Of a DNA stretch of 64,000 nucleotides, positions 1 to 12,725 are shown piece after piece. A model generated the notes under the pieces. It was not told where the DNA came from. It was given only the letters and a program-made list of their open reading frames with translations, and did no database searches. Position numbers and translations under genes: made by a program. This DNA is from Dreissena polymorpha (Eukaryota > Mollusca > Bivalvia > Myida > Dreissenidae): the NCBI RefSeq assembly GCF_020536995.1, contig NC_068358.1, positions 37,151,050-37,215,049 on the forward strand. Direction: 5' to 3'. Each line of letters opens with the position of its first letter. The first letter of the stretch is position 1.

Positions 1-2176
1 TAAACAAATGTTGTATGGATTGGCAAGAATAAATATTGTTTTTATACCATAAAAACAAAATGGAAATTAAACTGGATGCAACACAGCTTTAAAATGCTTG
101 AAATAAATTTTGATGTTGACCTGTCAAAAATACTTCAAATAAATTACAATGAAACAATTGTCAAAATGGAAAATATCCTGAAAAATTGGAAAAGAAGATT
201 TTTAACACCAATTGGAAAGATTGTTATTGTTAAAACACTTGTTGTGTCATTATTCAATCACTTGTTCATATCACTGCCTAACCCACCCCATACTATTTTA
301 AATTCAATAAAATCTTCAATCCTGACTTGTATTTGGGTTAGGCATAGTAAAATAAAGTTTACAAGTATAGTTAAAGAATATAGTGAAGGAGGTTTAAAAA
401 TGATAAATTTGGATGCATTTTTTCCAGCACTGAAACTTACCTGGTTACAAAACATTCAATCCTATAGAGGAAATTGGATATATATCACAAAACTGTATTT
501 TGATACTCACAAACTTTTACTTGCAGTTATCATTATGCTTTAAATATGTCTAACAGAATTTAAAACCCTTTTGAGTGGATGTTTTAAAAAGCTTTTCACT
601 TTATTGTAGTAAATTAGAAGTAAAAGCAGAAGAATTGTTGTATTATCCAATATTTGATCATCCAAATATATTGATAGGTAATAAAAGTATTTTCTTTAAG
701 TCATGGTTTGATGCTGGAATTCACTGTATAGGTGATATATACAAAAATGGAAGCTTTATTTCTGTTGATGATTTAAATAAAATGTACAATTTGAAAATAA
801 ATTTCATGAATTAAGAACAATAGATACATTTTTGAAAAAATATGGTTAACCCTGTCCTACCCAACATATTATCAAACCCTTTTTGCCCCCTAAATTACAA
901 CGAATATTAAAAAAAAATGAATCGGGAGCAAAAAAACTGTACACAATTCTAAAAACAAACAATGAACAACCTTCAGTAAAAGCAAAATCGGGTATAAAAC
1001 TCAATACAACAATTAATGAAAATGAATGGAACTGCATTTTTAACTACCCTTTTTAATAACAAATGATGTAAAGGTACAGTGTTTCTAAAACAGAATAATT
1101 CATAGGATACTTGGAACGAATAGTCTTTTGAACGAGATGAAAATAATTGATGATCCATTATTTACTTTTTGCAAACAAAGTGAAGAAAATTTAGAGCATT
1201 TATTCTGGGAATGTCAGATATCTTAAGCAATAATTGATGAAATACTACCAGGTCAATCTTTTTCTTTCATTAATATGCCAATATTTCTACTTGAATATTT
1301 GACAAAGTCTGATGGTGCAATAATGTTATTTTGTTTATCAAGCTATACTTTTACAAATGTAGGATAAATAAATGCATTCAAAGCATAGCTAGAGCCAAGA
1401 AATACATACGAATATGATAATAAGTACGAATATGATAACTTGAAAAAAATATCAATTTCAAAAAATAATTTAGAATCGTTTGACATTGAATGAGAACTAT
1501 TTTATGCCATTGTTGCAAAAACTTAATTATACAATTATAAACACCTATTATTGTTTTTCTCTATGCCTTTTCATCTGTTATAACAACTTATTCATCATTG
1601 GTGTTCTTTACTCAATGAAAAATGTCTTTATTATTCTATGCACCTATTATTATTTGTATCTATGCCTTTTTTCATCGCATAGTTCAATTAAAACATCCAT
1701 GTTGATATATACACACTGGAATTTGTCTGTTTATGCCCCCTTTTAAAAAGGGGGTATATTGTTTTTGGCCTGTCTGTCATTCTGTCTGTCCAAAACTTTA
1801 ACCAATATTAAAGTTATGTCATAACTTTTTACATATTAAAGATAGCAACTTCATATTTGGCATGCATGTGTATCTCATGGAGCTGCACATTTTGAAAGGT
1901 CAAGGTCAAGGTCATCCTTCAAGATCAAAGGTCAAAAAAAATCAAAGCGGCGCAAAAGGGGCCGTTGTGTTTCTGACAAAAACATCTCTTGTTTTTTCAT
2001 CTATACACCATAAATGTTGTTGGGTTTTTTTCAACACAAAATTACATGCATTAGATAGCTAACCTTATATGTTTTGCATATGTTATTCTGTTCATTTCTG
2101 ATTGTATTACATGCTTGTGTTATTGTTCATTATTGTATATGCAATCTCGAAATAAAATGTGTTGGAAAAAAAAAAC
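1..2176 (+). mobile_element. 3' part of an L1/Tx1-like LINE, decayed, truncated by the window edge
   Basis: Translations of 76-543 and 575-814 read as the region after the reverse-transcriptase catalytic core of L1/Tx1-type non-LTR retrotransposons. They contain NWKRRFLTPIGKI, then LFISLPNPP, GGLKMINLDAF and LTWL, and continue with FKSWFDAGI and YNLKINF. Around 1150-1225 another frame gives DPLFTFCK and LEHLFWEC, the family's Cys/His-containing C-terminal motif. The pieces lie in different frames with stops between them, so the copy is dead. After 1480 the sequence looks like a 3' UTR. It is interrupted by a MITE at 1732-1993, then has AATAAA near 2151 and a run of A ending near 2176. The catalytic core would lie left of the window. 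Family level is fairly sure, clade less so. Confidence 0.8.
1732..1993. mobile_element. Short nuclear-receptor-half-site MITE (family D), inserted in the LINE 3' UTR
   Basis: A unit of about 260 bp runs from a CCCCC...GGGGG hairpin end (TATGCCCCCTTTT with GGGGG just after) to an end reading TTTCTGACAAAAACATCTC. It contains AAGGTCAAGGTCAAGGTCAT and CAAAGCGGCGCAAAAGG. The same ends, inverted and with an expanded middle, recur at 10064-11290. Flanking LINE-like sequence continues on both sides, so this is an insertion. No coding capacity is visible. The superfamily is not assigned. Confidence 0.65.
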
Positions 2177-3965
2177 ATTTTAAGTTTGGCCGGAATTTTG
2201 TTACGCTGGCATAACATTTTTGTATCTGTAAATAAGAAATCATTTGTTATGCAAGCAATTCACTTTGAGGTTGAAATGTTTGGAATTTTGTTACGCTGTC
2301 ATAACATTTTAAGTTTTAGTAGGTTAATAAGAAATGATTCCAAATGCAATTGATTCACTTTGGAGTCTAAGTGTTTGGAATTTTGTTACGCTGGCATAAC
2401 ATTTAAAAATTTTGGTCTGTAAATAAGAAATCATTTGAAATGCAAGCATTTCATTTTGGAGTTGAAATTATCGGAATTTTGTTACGCTGGCATAACATTT
2501 TAAGTTTTTGTCTGTAAACAAGAAATCATTTTATATGCGAGCCATTCACTTTGGTTTCTAAGTGTATGGAATTTTGTTTCGCTGACATAACATTTTAAAT
2601 TGTGGTCTGTAAATAAGAAATCATTTGAAATGCAAGCATTTCATTTTGGAGTTGAATTGTTCGTAATTTTGTTACGTTGGCATAACATTTTAAGTTTTGG
2701 TCTGTAAATAAGAAATCATTTAAAATGCAAGGAATTCACTTTGTAGTTGAAATTTAATAATTTTTGTTACGCCGGTATAACATTTTAAGTTTTGGTAGGT
2801 AAATAAGAACAGTTTCAATTTACTTTGAGGTAGAAATGTTCGGAATTTTGTTACGCTGGCTTTGAGGTAGAAATGTTAGGAATTTTGTTACGCTGGCATA
2901 ACATTTTAAGTTTTTGTCTGTGCATAAGAAATCATTCAAATTTTATGCGATCCGCTTTGAAGTTGGAATGTTTGGCATTTTGTTACGCTGGCATAACTAT
3001 TTAAGTTTTGCTTGGTAAATAAGAAATGATTCCAAATGCAATTGATTCACTTTTGGAGTCGAAGTGTTTGGAATTTCGTTACGCTGGCATAACATATTAA
3101 GTTTTGGTCTGTACATAAGAAATCATTCAAAATTTATGGGATTCACTTTGGAGTTGAAATGTTTGGAATTTTGTTACGCTGGCATAACATTATAAGTTTT
3201 TCGTATGTAAACAAGAAATCATTTGAGTTGCAAGCAATTCACTTTGAGGTAGAAATGTTCGGAATTTTATTTACGCTGGCATAACATTAACATTTTAAGT
3301 TTTTGTCTGTACATAATAAGTCATTCAAAATGTATGCAATCCACTTTGAAGTTGAAATGTTTGGCATTTCGTTACGCTGGCATAACATTTTAAGTTTTGC
3401 TTTGTAAATAAGAAATGATTCCAAATGCAAATGATTCACTTTTGGAGTCGAAGTGCTTGGCATTTTGTAACGCTGGCATGACATTTTAAGTTTTAGTCCA
3501 TAAAATAAGAAATTATTCGAAATGCAAGCATTAAACTTTGGAGTTTAACTGTTTGAACATTATGTTACGCTGGCATAACATTTAAACTTTTGGTCTTTAA
3601 ATAAGAAATGATTCGAGATGCAAGTGATTCACTTTGGAGTCCAAGTGTTTGGAATTTTGTTACGCATGCATAACATTTTCAGTTTTGGTTGGTAAATAAG
3701 AAATGATTCGAAATGCAATCGATTCACTTTGGAGCTGAAATGTTTGGAATTTTGTTACGCTGGCATAACATTTTAAGTTTTGTTTGGTAAATTAGAAATG
3801 ATTCCAAATACAAGTGATTCACTTTTGAATACAAGTGTTTGGAATTTTGTTACGCTGGCATAACATTTACAGTTTTGGTCTGTAATTAAGTAATCATTCG
3901 GTATGCAAGCGATTCATTTTTAAGTTCAAATATAATGAATTTTGTTAAGCTGGCGCAACATTTTC
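2177..3965. repeat. Satellite array, about 20 units of about 95 bp
   Basis: A conserved core GTTACGCTGGCATAAC recurs at intervals mostly of 90-98 bp, with core starts near 2200, 2290, 2385, 2481, 2578, 2672, 2765, 2849, 2887, 2982, 3079, 3174, 3271, 3370, 3469, 3564, 3659, 3755, 3851 and 3945. Between cores are ATTTTAAGTTTTGGTCTGTA, AATAAGAAATCATT and a TTCACTTTGGAGTTGAA-like block. The core has short inverted ends (GTTA...TAAC). Units differ by scattered substitutions, and one unit at 2850-2887 is truncated. Open frames of 60-65 codons on either strand are by-products of the repeat. Confidence 0.93.
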
Positions 3966-6900
3966 TTCATTTTTAATAAATAATCATGTCGAAATTATCA
4001 AAAAAACTGGATTTCTTTAGTATATAAACCCTGTAAAACACCCCTTTAAATTGGGATTCATGGACATTCCCTTTTTAAAATAGACACAGTTATTCTTGTT
4101 GAGAATGACATAAACCTACGAAACAAGGCGGTTAAAAAATTAGCAGACAAAAAATAACGGCGACCTGGACATAGGCTTGTTTAAAAGGCTTGTTTAAACA
4201 TCACTAAGATTCGTTGGCAAAGATTTGATTCATTTTGCATTTAATTTCTCATTTACTTTATGTTTAGCTGTAACGCGCATTGGTGCAAGGCGATATCGCG
4301 TTCTAACACTATTCACCACTATTAAATCACATACGCGTATGTGTTATGTGAAAAGGAAAGATTTGTCAGAAATAATAAACAAAAAAAATCGCCATGATAA
4401 AACTCGGATTTATTTGCAAATGTGCAGCTTTTCAAGCGTCACGTCTAAGTATAGCCGGACAATTTGAAGAGGCAGTAAATCTATGTATATATGTAATGCC
4501 TTTAATAAGGTGTTTTATATGTATTATGCATGCCTTAGGCAAAGCCTTTTCCTCTGAAATGTTAAAAATAACACTACCGGAGGCTTTTGAAGGATGCCTC
4601 AGCGAAGCATGATACGGCGATGAATGGGTTAGGACAACAGTTGCTGAAAGACTGATGGCATATTAACTTAGGCCTAGGCCAATATAGCTCCAAGCTACAA
4701 TGACCAGGGCGAAGAATGGTTATCAAACGAATGCTATGAGTATGTCCTTTGGAGACCTCATAAACGAAAGCACGTTTCTATGCGTTCGTTTCACGTCTCA
4801 CCATTTTGTTGATTCTTATGTTTCGTAAACCCATCCTTAACAGGGATTATGTGGACCGAAGAACATTTATTGTGTATTCTCGATTCAATATCGAATAAAT
4901 GAGAACTTTTTTGTTTCAAACACTAAATTCAGATCCTCTATGCTGTACTGCATCATGCGCAAATCCGGTTACTGTTGGGGATGTTTGCAGAAGCCCAACG
5001 CCACAGTACCATCTGCGAGCCCTCATATTGCATCGGTAAGATGCACAAGGTACTTACTGAGCGAATCGATATGCTGAGCATTTCTCAATTGCACGACAAT
5101 ATATTTGTCTTAGCAAATTAACAAGGTGTTTTTCGAATTTGACAAGACATTTGGAAAACTGCTATGCGGGCAGTTTTAACGTCTTCAATTGTGATCCAAT
5201 AAAAATTGAAACGAAAACACCTACAATTAAATACGTAGTGTGTGATAATTGAGATGCAATAAGCTTCGTAAGTGCATCTTGTAACAGAATAAATTAAAAC
5301 AGATGTAATTTTTGTACTTTTAATAAACACATATAATTTAATAGATCATGTGTAATCATTTTGGCTTGTTGCAAAACATATCAATATCTAAAGAGTTGAC
5401 ATAAGCATTCACAGCCAGAGCCAGTTCCTACGAGCTCCGTTCACCCGTAGACCTCTGCTAAGACTGGGTTCTGGATATTAACATATTATTATTAATTAAT
5501 CCCAGACGACGAAGTTTTTTTTGAAATTACAACAATGACAATTTAATAAAAGATACAAAATTAAAAGAGAACAATTTGGTAGACCTAATGAAATACAACT
5601 AAGCATCGATAAACACTAAACTTAAGTAAAACAAGCACAAGTAAACTGTTCTATAATAAATAGTATTGTATTTGAAAGGGGATAACTGCGTCATTCCTAT
5701 AATAAATATCATTAGGAGTTGTCCCATATGTTCAAAAAATAAATACATAACCATTGAAATATTAAAGAGACTCAATTGATGTTTATATAGTTTATTCATA
5801 TAACTTTAAACTGATAAACTTCCTTACATGTATGTGACGCATTCGGTCACAGCTCATCACATACGCCTCGGTAGCAGAGTTAGGCATGCCTATATATAAA
5901 TTTATTTTTGATATGCTTGCTCAGTTTTCAATTAGAATATTATATAGTTTAAAGAAGCAGATTAACACGGTGTGGTTCACGTAAAACGAGGTAAACACTC
6001 AGAATTCGGATAAAAGAACAACAACAATAAAGTGCATAGCATTGATGCATCAAATTACTTTCTTTCTAATTAAGTTAAGTTCAATATTCTAAAAAAAGAA
6101 AGTGTGTTAGTATCGTCCAAAAATGTGTGTTTAAAAGTTTTAATATCGGTTGGGGAAAACGCGTTTTCTTATGGACAAGAACAAATATGACAACTTGTAT
6201 ACTCTAAGAAATTGACTTATGTTTACCTTAAATATCTGCGATATAAAGGTTCAGTTATATGTCACAGATTAAAAACTGTTGTAAAATACATGTCTTATAA
6301 ATATTGTAAAGTTGGATGTTCGAAAACAAAGTTTATTTCTATGATCACAAATTGTATATGGTTCGTTATATTACATAAGCGTCCTCCCAAAACGTCCTGT
6401 TATTATAGAACGTTTATCAGTATATATGCGCCCCCAGGGCCACATGCAATCAACTAAACTAGGTTTAAACAATACAAGTTTAATGAAAAAATGGTGACAA
6501 CTCAGCTATTGAAAGGTGGTGAGCAACAGAATTGATGTTAATTGACCTTGACCAAGGGGACATGGATCTCGCATGTGGATCATTTCATGAAAACAATCAT
6601 GTCACACAGTCTGATAAAGGAGAACAATTGAAGAAAATTATTACGGAATACCTTGATGCATAGTGACATAATTGCTAAATATTGATTCTTTTAATCAGTA
6701 AATTCAGGTTGTGATCTTGGCCTTTCCACTAGAGTTATTTGTCTTACATGGTATTCAGGAACAGATGATTAAAAAAAAACGTTTTAAACTTCATGGTTTT
6801 TGCTCATATGTAATTTGAGATACGTATTTTGATTGAAATTGAGATAATAATCCCACAACAATTTCACACCGTAAAAGATATACTTAGGTCTTGGAATAGT

Positions 6901-8700
6901 TGAGAATACCAGTGACAATCAAACCAATAATTTTCTCAACAGTCCCTTCATTGTCGTTTAATTACAATACAGCGATAACGATTCTAACAGTGAAACACTG
7001 CCACTGTGCAAGTGGCGACAATGAACTGTTATCGTCAACATAAGTACATCATATGTCCTCAAAAGAGACGAGCTTGTACAAACTACAACCGTGTTTTTAT
7101 ACAATTTAATTTGCATAAACACGAAATAAAAATTAAGCACGTCGATGAGTGCGAATTCTGTCACAGTTCACGAAATTGCAAACCAGATCCGTTTATTTTA
7201 AATAAATTATCCAAAACAAACATGTAATACCAAGAATTAACAATAATTAACTTACTAGTATGATCATATTTTCGCAATTATGAAAATATGTTTAATGTTG
7301 ACAGACAATAACATCTTGCACCAAAACTTTTAATTTACATCTCATCAATGCAATTTATTTATACGAAATAATTCTTTGAATATACTATTTTCGACCGTTT
7401 TTAAGGCAAATATGTAGAAATGTTATGCAGCGAGTATAGTATAATGTATGTTTTAAAGAACGTATGCTGGTGTGGTTATTAAAGATGCTTTTAATAACGT
7501 TATAAATATCAAAATACAATGCAGGCTGGCAAAATAACAACAACATTAAACGGCGCTGAATTTGATATTATTTTATTGGAATAAGGAATAGAGAACTAGG
7601 AAAAAGAAATCAACTTACCGTCATTGACTTGCTGATATAAATTTTATATTATATTGAATTGAAAGAGGACTGTTTTGTACCTCATTTTGCGACATCTCCG
7701 TGTTGTGATGTTAGGCTGTACGCTGGTTGATTACACTTGCCACAAATAAATTGGTAATGTGTTGTGTCTCGTATGAAACCTCGCATGAAATTAATTGTAA
7801 GTATCTGGCTACATATGTATCGACACGACGGCGCTGATGTTATTGTTGCATACACTTGCCAGAATCATTAAGCAAGAAATTAAAATAAAATAGCCATCAG
7901 GTGTTACATACTTATTTGTGATTCATGTGTGACTGTTACTGTTTGCTAATTGCATTCCTAAATAAAGTTGCGATTATATTTGTGAATTGTGTCTATTTTT
8001 ATAAATCGGTAATTCAGTGCAAACCGCCAACGTTGAAGTCGACCGTACGAACCACTTTTCTATGCTAGCGGCAATAATAAGTTGCGTCAAATTGATAGCT
8101 AAATAATAAGCAATAAGATGTTCGCTGAGTGGGACACTTGGTATTTCAATTCGTTTTAATCGTTTATTCATTAATTAATTGAACGAGTTTTTATAGTTTT
8201 TATGTATTTAAGTAAATTCGAAATGTAAATTTTGAAATGAAATTGTATTCGTTTAAAAAAATAATTGCTTATGTCGTCTAAAATCGTAATGCACTAGAGT
8301 TCAGAAGTAGAACAATTTATTCGCGTCTAAATTTTTAAAGAAAGAAAATATGCTTTAAAAAGTATACAATATTTGAAATTGAAACACACACATAATTAAA
8401 GTAATATCAATGTTAACTTAGAATAAAGCTAATAATCACAAGAAATCCTGTAGCAATGTAAACAATCGTAAAAGTGTTGATGCAACCGTCAGGATTGCAG
8501 AAGCAATGACACCTCAGTGCAATAACCCCTCCAGAACCAGATACAACTACACACGAACAATAAATAAATATATTTACAACATTGAAATAAACTATTTACA
8601 ATATGATATGACTATCAAAAAAAAACCAACAAAGTATCAAAGTTAATGTAGTTCAACTGTAGATGTTAAATATAGTGGTGGAGCACTATTTAGTGTCACG
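3966..8700. other. Intergenic, no gene recognised
   Basis: This is AT-rich sequence with scattered stops in all frames. The open frames present (none over about 81 codons) show no motif I recognise, no plausible exon borders in frame with one another and no coding-like base composition. No terminal inverted repeats were seen. Unspotted exons of a divergent gene cannot be excluded. Confidence 0.5.
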
Positions 8701-8779
8701 ACCTGAACCTATGTCCAGCCGTCAATGACCAGAACCGGAACTGAGTACCGTTGTTGTTGTTCTGCGACGTAGCAAACTT

Positions 8780-8990
8780 CGAGCTGTATCAAGCCCAAAA
8801 GTAGAGTGCAGATAACCCGAGATGTATCAAGCCCGGAAGTAGACTGTAGATACCCGAGCAGACTATGCCCGGAAGAAGACTGCAGTTACCCGAGCTGTAT
8901 CGAGCCCGGAAGTAGTCTGTAGATACTCAAGCAGACGATGTCCGGAAGTTGAACGTTGACAAACGCTGAGCAGACGTTGCCCGGAATTCA
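8780..8990. repeat. Minisatellite of 36-39 bp units, about six copies
   Basis: Successive units begin GAGCTGTATCAAGCCC, GAGATGTATCAAGCCC, GAGCAGACTATGCCC, GAGCTGTATCGAGCCC, AAGCAGACGATGTCC and GAGCAGACGTTGCCC, followed by GGAAGTAGACTGTAGATACC-like sequence. Two half-types (TGTATCAAGCCC and CAGACTATGCCC) alternate in the later units, hinting at a higher-order repeat of about 73 bp. The stretch is more GC-rich than its surroundings. No long open frame runs through it. Confidence 0.75.
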
Positions 8991-9639
8991 AACGTACTGG
9001 TGACGTTTACGTGACCAGCCGTATACCGGTGCAAACGGTTTCCCGTATTCGAGGCGTCGTCGGTAATGTCAACGAGTATGACGCCCTGTAGACTTGCTGA
9101 TGCTCAAGTAGCACTGGCGTAACACTAACGGTGCGTTGACGACTTGTCGTCTACCATCCAAACGACTACCCACATTGAAACGGCTAAAATAAATGACATT
9201 AGTAAATACTTCGCCATTAACGACTGTCCTACAGTCATACCATATAAATATATATAGTACAATGTCATACAACGTATCACAAACTTGTTTACTTCCATAA
9301 ATGCACAAGTTTCTTATAAAATATTGCTACTCGATTGAATGCATATATTAAATGCACGATTTGCCAAAATATTGTACACATACTCAATTCACCAAATAAC
9401 ATCTAAATGTTAAATATGATACTCCACCGTTAATGTGTAATATTGAATTAAATCAAACTCTAATGGTTTGTTAAATCAATTGATGCATAAAGCGTCTACA
9501 CACAATACATGACATAAAAACATTAACAAAGTCATTATAATACATGCCTCGCGTACCTAAGATTATGTACACAAGCAAACAACTACACATGTAATGCAAG
9601 TTTCCGCTTTTGACAAATATTTGAAAATTGAAACACAAC

Positions 9640-9775
9640 TTCGACGTTTACTTGTAAAATTACAAACAATTTATTGTATTCCTATAAGAACAAATTGTTA
9701 TATTTAAAATAAACTTCGGCGTTTATTTGTAAAAATGCAAACAGCAATTTATTTCACCTGGCAAAAACAAGTATC
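9640..9775. repeat. Two-copy tandem repeat of about 70 bp
   Basis: Two adjacent blocks share ACTTCGGCGTTTATTTGTAA, then AAATGCAAACA...AATTTATT, then CCT...AAGAACAA. They directly precede the left end of the composite element at 9777. Simple local duplication is the likely origin. Confidence 0.5.
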
Positions 9776-9776
9776 A

Positions 9777-12725
9777 ACAAGAGCACCACCTTGCGGGTGC
9801 AGACCGCTCATCTATTTTTCTTTTTATAGGTGAAGGGACCTATCTCAATTTCAATCACAAAGGATGGAGGGGTGAAGTGGAGAGGGGTGTATAGTGTTGG
9901 GGTGTGGTCATTCATTACATTATCTTCAAAAAATGCACAAAAAAATCCAAAAAATTATTTATTTATTTATTTTTGGGGGGGGATTCTTGGGTGGGATGGT
10001 TGAACGGTATTTAAAAAATAAAATAAAAATAAATATTTGTGTTTTTTAACCATGTTTGAAAATAACAAGAGACGTGTTTGTCAGAAACACAATGCCCCCT
10101 ATTGCGCCGCTTTTAAATAATTATTTTTTTACCTTTGACCTTGACGGATGACCTTGACCTTCCACCACTCAAAATGTGCAGCTAAATGAGAACGCCGCTT
10201 GGAAATATTATTTGTTTGACCTTTGACCTTGAAGGATGATCTTGACCTTGAAGGATGACATTGACCTTGAAGGATGACCTCAAATTGAGCCTACACCACT
10301 CAAAATGTGCAGCTTCATGATAACGCCGCTCGGAAATTATTATCTGTTTGACCTTTGACCTTGAAGGATGACCTTGACCTTGAAGAATGACCTTGACCTT
10401 GAAGAATGACCTTGACCTTGAAGAATGACCTTGACCTTGAAGAATGACCTTGACCTTGAACTTCCACCACTCAAAATGTGCAGCTGCATGAGAACGCCGC
10501 TTTGAATGTTTTTAAAAAAAAATGACTTTGATCTTTAAGGATGACCTTGACCTGAAGGATAACCGTGACCTTCCACCACTCAAAATGTGCAGCTTCATGA
10601 GAACGCCGCTTTGAATTTTATTTATTTTTTGACTTTGAAGGATGACCTTGACCTTGAACTTTCACCACTCAAAATGTGCAGCGTCATGATAACGCCGCTT
10701 TGATTTTATTTTTATTTTGTTTGACTTTTGACCTTGAAGGATGACCTTGACCTTGAATTTGAACCTACACCACTCAAAATGTGCAGCTTCATGATAACGC
10801 CGCTTTGATTTTTTTTTTACCTTTGACCTTGAAGGATGACCTTGAACTTGAAGGATGACCTTGAACTTCCACCACTCAAAATGTGCAGCTTCATGAGAAC
10901 GCCGCTTTTAATTAATTTTTTTGACCATGAAGGATGACCTTGAAGGATGACCTTGACCTTCCTCCACTCAAAATGTGCAGCTTCATGATTTACACATGCA
11001 TGCCAAATATCAAGTTGCTATCTTCAATATTAAAAAATGTATGGCCAATGTTAAAGTTTTCGGACGGACAAACACCATAAATTTGACATTTGACCTTGAA
11101 GGATGATCTTGACCTTGCACCACTCAAAATGTGCACCTCCATGAGATACACATGCATGGCAACTATCAAGTTGCTATCTTAAAAAGTGAAAAAGTTATGG
11201 CCAATGTTAAAGTTTTTTTCGGACTGACAGACAGACTGACTGACATACTGACGGACAGTTCAACTGCTATATGCCACCCTACCGGGGGCATTGAAATTAT
11301 TTTTTTGGGGTGGGGTGGGGGGTATAGTCTGAGGGTGTGGTGGTCATTTATTAGATGATCTTTAATTTTAAAAAAATAATGGGGGATTGAGGGGGGATTC
11401 GGGGGGGATTCGGGGAGGCGTGGGGGATGGTTTGGACGGAGCCAATAGTGGTATGTCAGGTAAGAGTTGTTTTGTCAAAGTATCAATCGAATCGAATCAT
11501 AAATAAAGAAGTTATGGCAATTTTAGCAAAATATAATATTTTTACCTTGAGAGTCAAGGTCATTCAAAGGTCAAGGTAAAATTCAACTTGCCAGGTACAG
11601 TACCCTCATGGTAGCATGAAAGTATTTAAAGTTTAAGGCAATAGCCTTGATACTTTTAGAAGTAAAGTGAATCTAAACACAAACTGTAACCATATATTCA
11701 AAGTTACTAAGTCAAAAAGGGCCATACTTCGGTAAAAATGACAACCAGAGTTATCCAACTTGTCCTTTACTGTCCCCTTATGATAGTTTGCGAGTGTTCC
11801 AAGTATGAAAGCAATATCTATGATACTTTAGGGGTAAAGTGGACCAAAACACAAAACTTAACCAAATTTTAAAGTATAAAGGGCCCATAATTTCGTCAAA
11901 ATGCCAGTCAGAGTTACATAACTTTGCCTGCACAGTCCCCTTACGATAGCTAGTAAGTGTTGCAAGTATGAAAGCAATGGCTTTGATACTTTAGGAATAA
12001 AGTGGACCTAAACACAAAACTTACCAAATTTAATTTTGTAAGTATAAAAACGGCACATTATTCTGTAAAAATGCCAGTCAGAGTTACATTACTTTGCCTG
12101 CACAGTTCCTTTATGATAGTCAGTAAGTGTTGCAAGTATGAAAGCAATCGCTTTAATACTTAAGGAATAAAATGGACCTAAATACAAAACTTAACCAAAA
12201 TTTTCAATTTTCTAAGTATAAAAAGGGCACATAATTCTGTCAAAATGCACGCCAGAGTTATCTAACTTTGCCTGCCCAGTTCCCTCATGATAGAAGTAAG
12301 TGTACCAAGTTTGAATGCAATAGCATTGATACTTTCTGAGAAAAGTGGACCTAAACGCAAAACTTAACCGGACGCCGACGCCGACGCCGACGCCAAGGTG
12401 ATAACAATAGCTCATAATTTTTTTCAAAAAATAGATGAGCTAATAAAATGGACCTAAACACAAAACTTGACCAAAATTTTCAATTTTCTAAGTATAAAAA
12501 GGGCACATAATTCTGTCAAAATGCAAGCTAGAATTATCTAACTTTGCCTGCCCAGTCCCCTCATGAAAGTAAGTAAGTGTACCAAGTTTGAATGCAATAG
12601 CATTGATACTTTATGAGAAAAGTGTACCTCAACGCAAAACTTAACCGGACGCCGACGCCGACGCTAAGATGATGACAATAGCTCTTTTTTTTCAAAACAT
12701 AGATGTGCTAAAAATATATTTGAAA
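9777..12725. mobile_element. Composite non-autonomous element with internal monomers, host of a nested insertion
   Basis: The left end reads AACAAGAGCACCACC...GCTCATCTATTTTTC (9777-9820). An inverted match, AAAAATAGATGAGC, lies at 12427-12440, and a second diverged end (CAAAACATAGATGTGCT) lies near 12695-12710. Between about 11640 and 12640 there are five tandem monomers of roughly 178 bp sharing AAGTGGACCTAAACACAAAA, CAAAATGCCAGTCAGAGTTA, ACTTTGCCTGC and TGAAAGCAATAGC. The last ones carry a (GACGCC)n run (12370-12393 and 12648-12663). No transposase is encoded. The left part is split by another repeat at 10064-11290. The type resembles repeats common in bivalve genomes, but the superfamily is unknown to me. 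Confidence 0.6.
10064..11290. repeat. Expanded family-D element: nested tandem TGACCTTGA array
   Basis: The ends match the short element at 1732-1993 in reverse: AACAAGAGACGTGTTTGTCAG at the left and CCGGGGGCA at the right. The middle has expanded from one unit to nine, each marked by CCACTCAAAATGTGCAG followed by a CTTCATGAGAACGCCGCTTT-like segment. Between the markers lie variable runs of a 12-bp motif, TTGACCTTGAAGGATGACC-like. At 10364-10455 this motif repeats in near-perfect register. The array is therefore hierarchical: roughly 85-170 bp higher-order units made of 12-bp subunits. No coding function is visible. Confidence 0.85.

Noticed and set aside
2177-3965. Regularly spaced repeats as a CRISPR-like array
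   Set aside because: Units are about 95 bp and spacers are themselves similar to one another, so this is a eukaryotic satellite.
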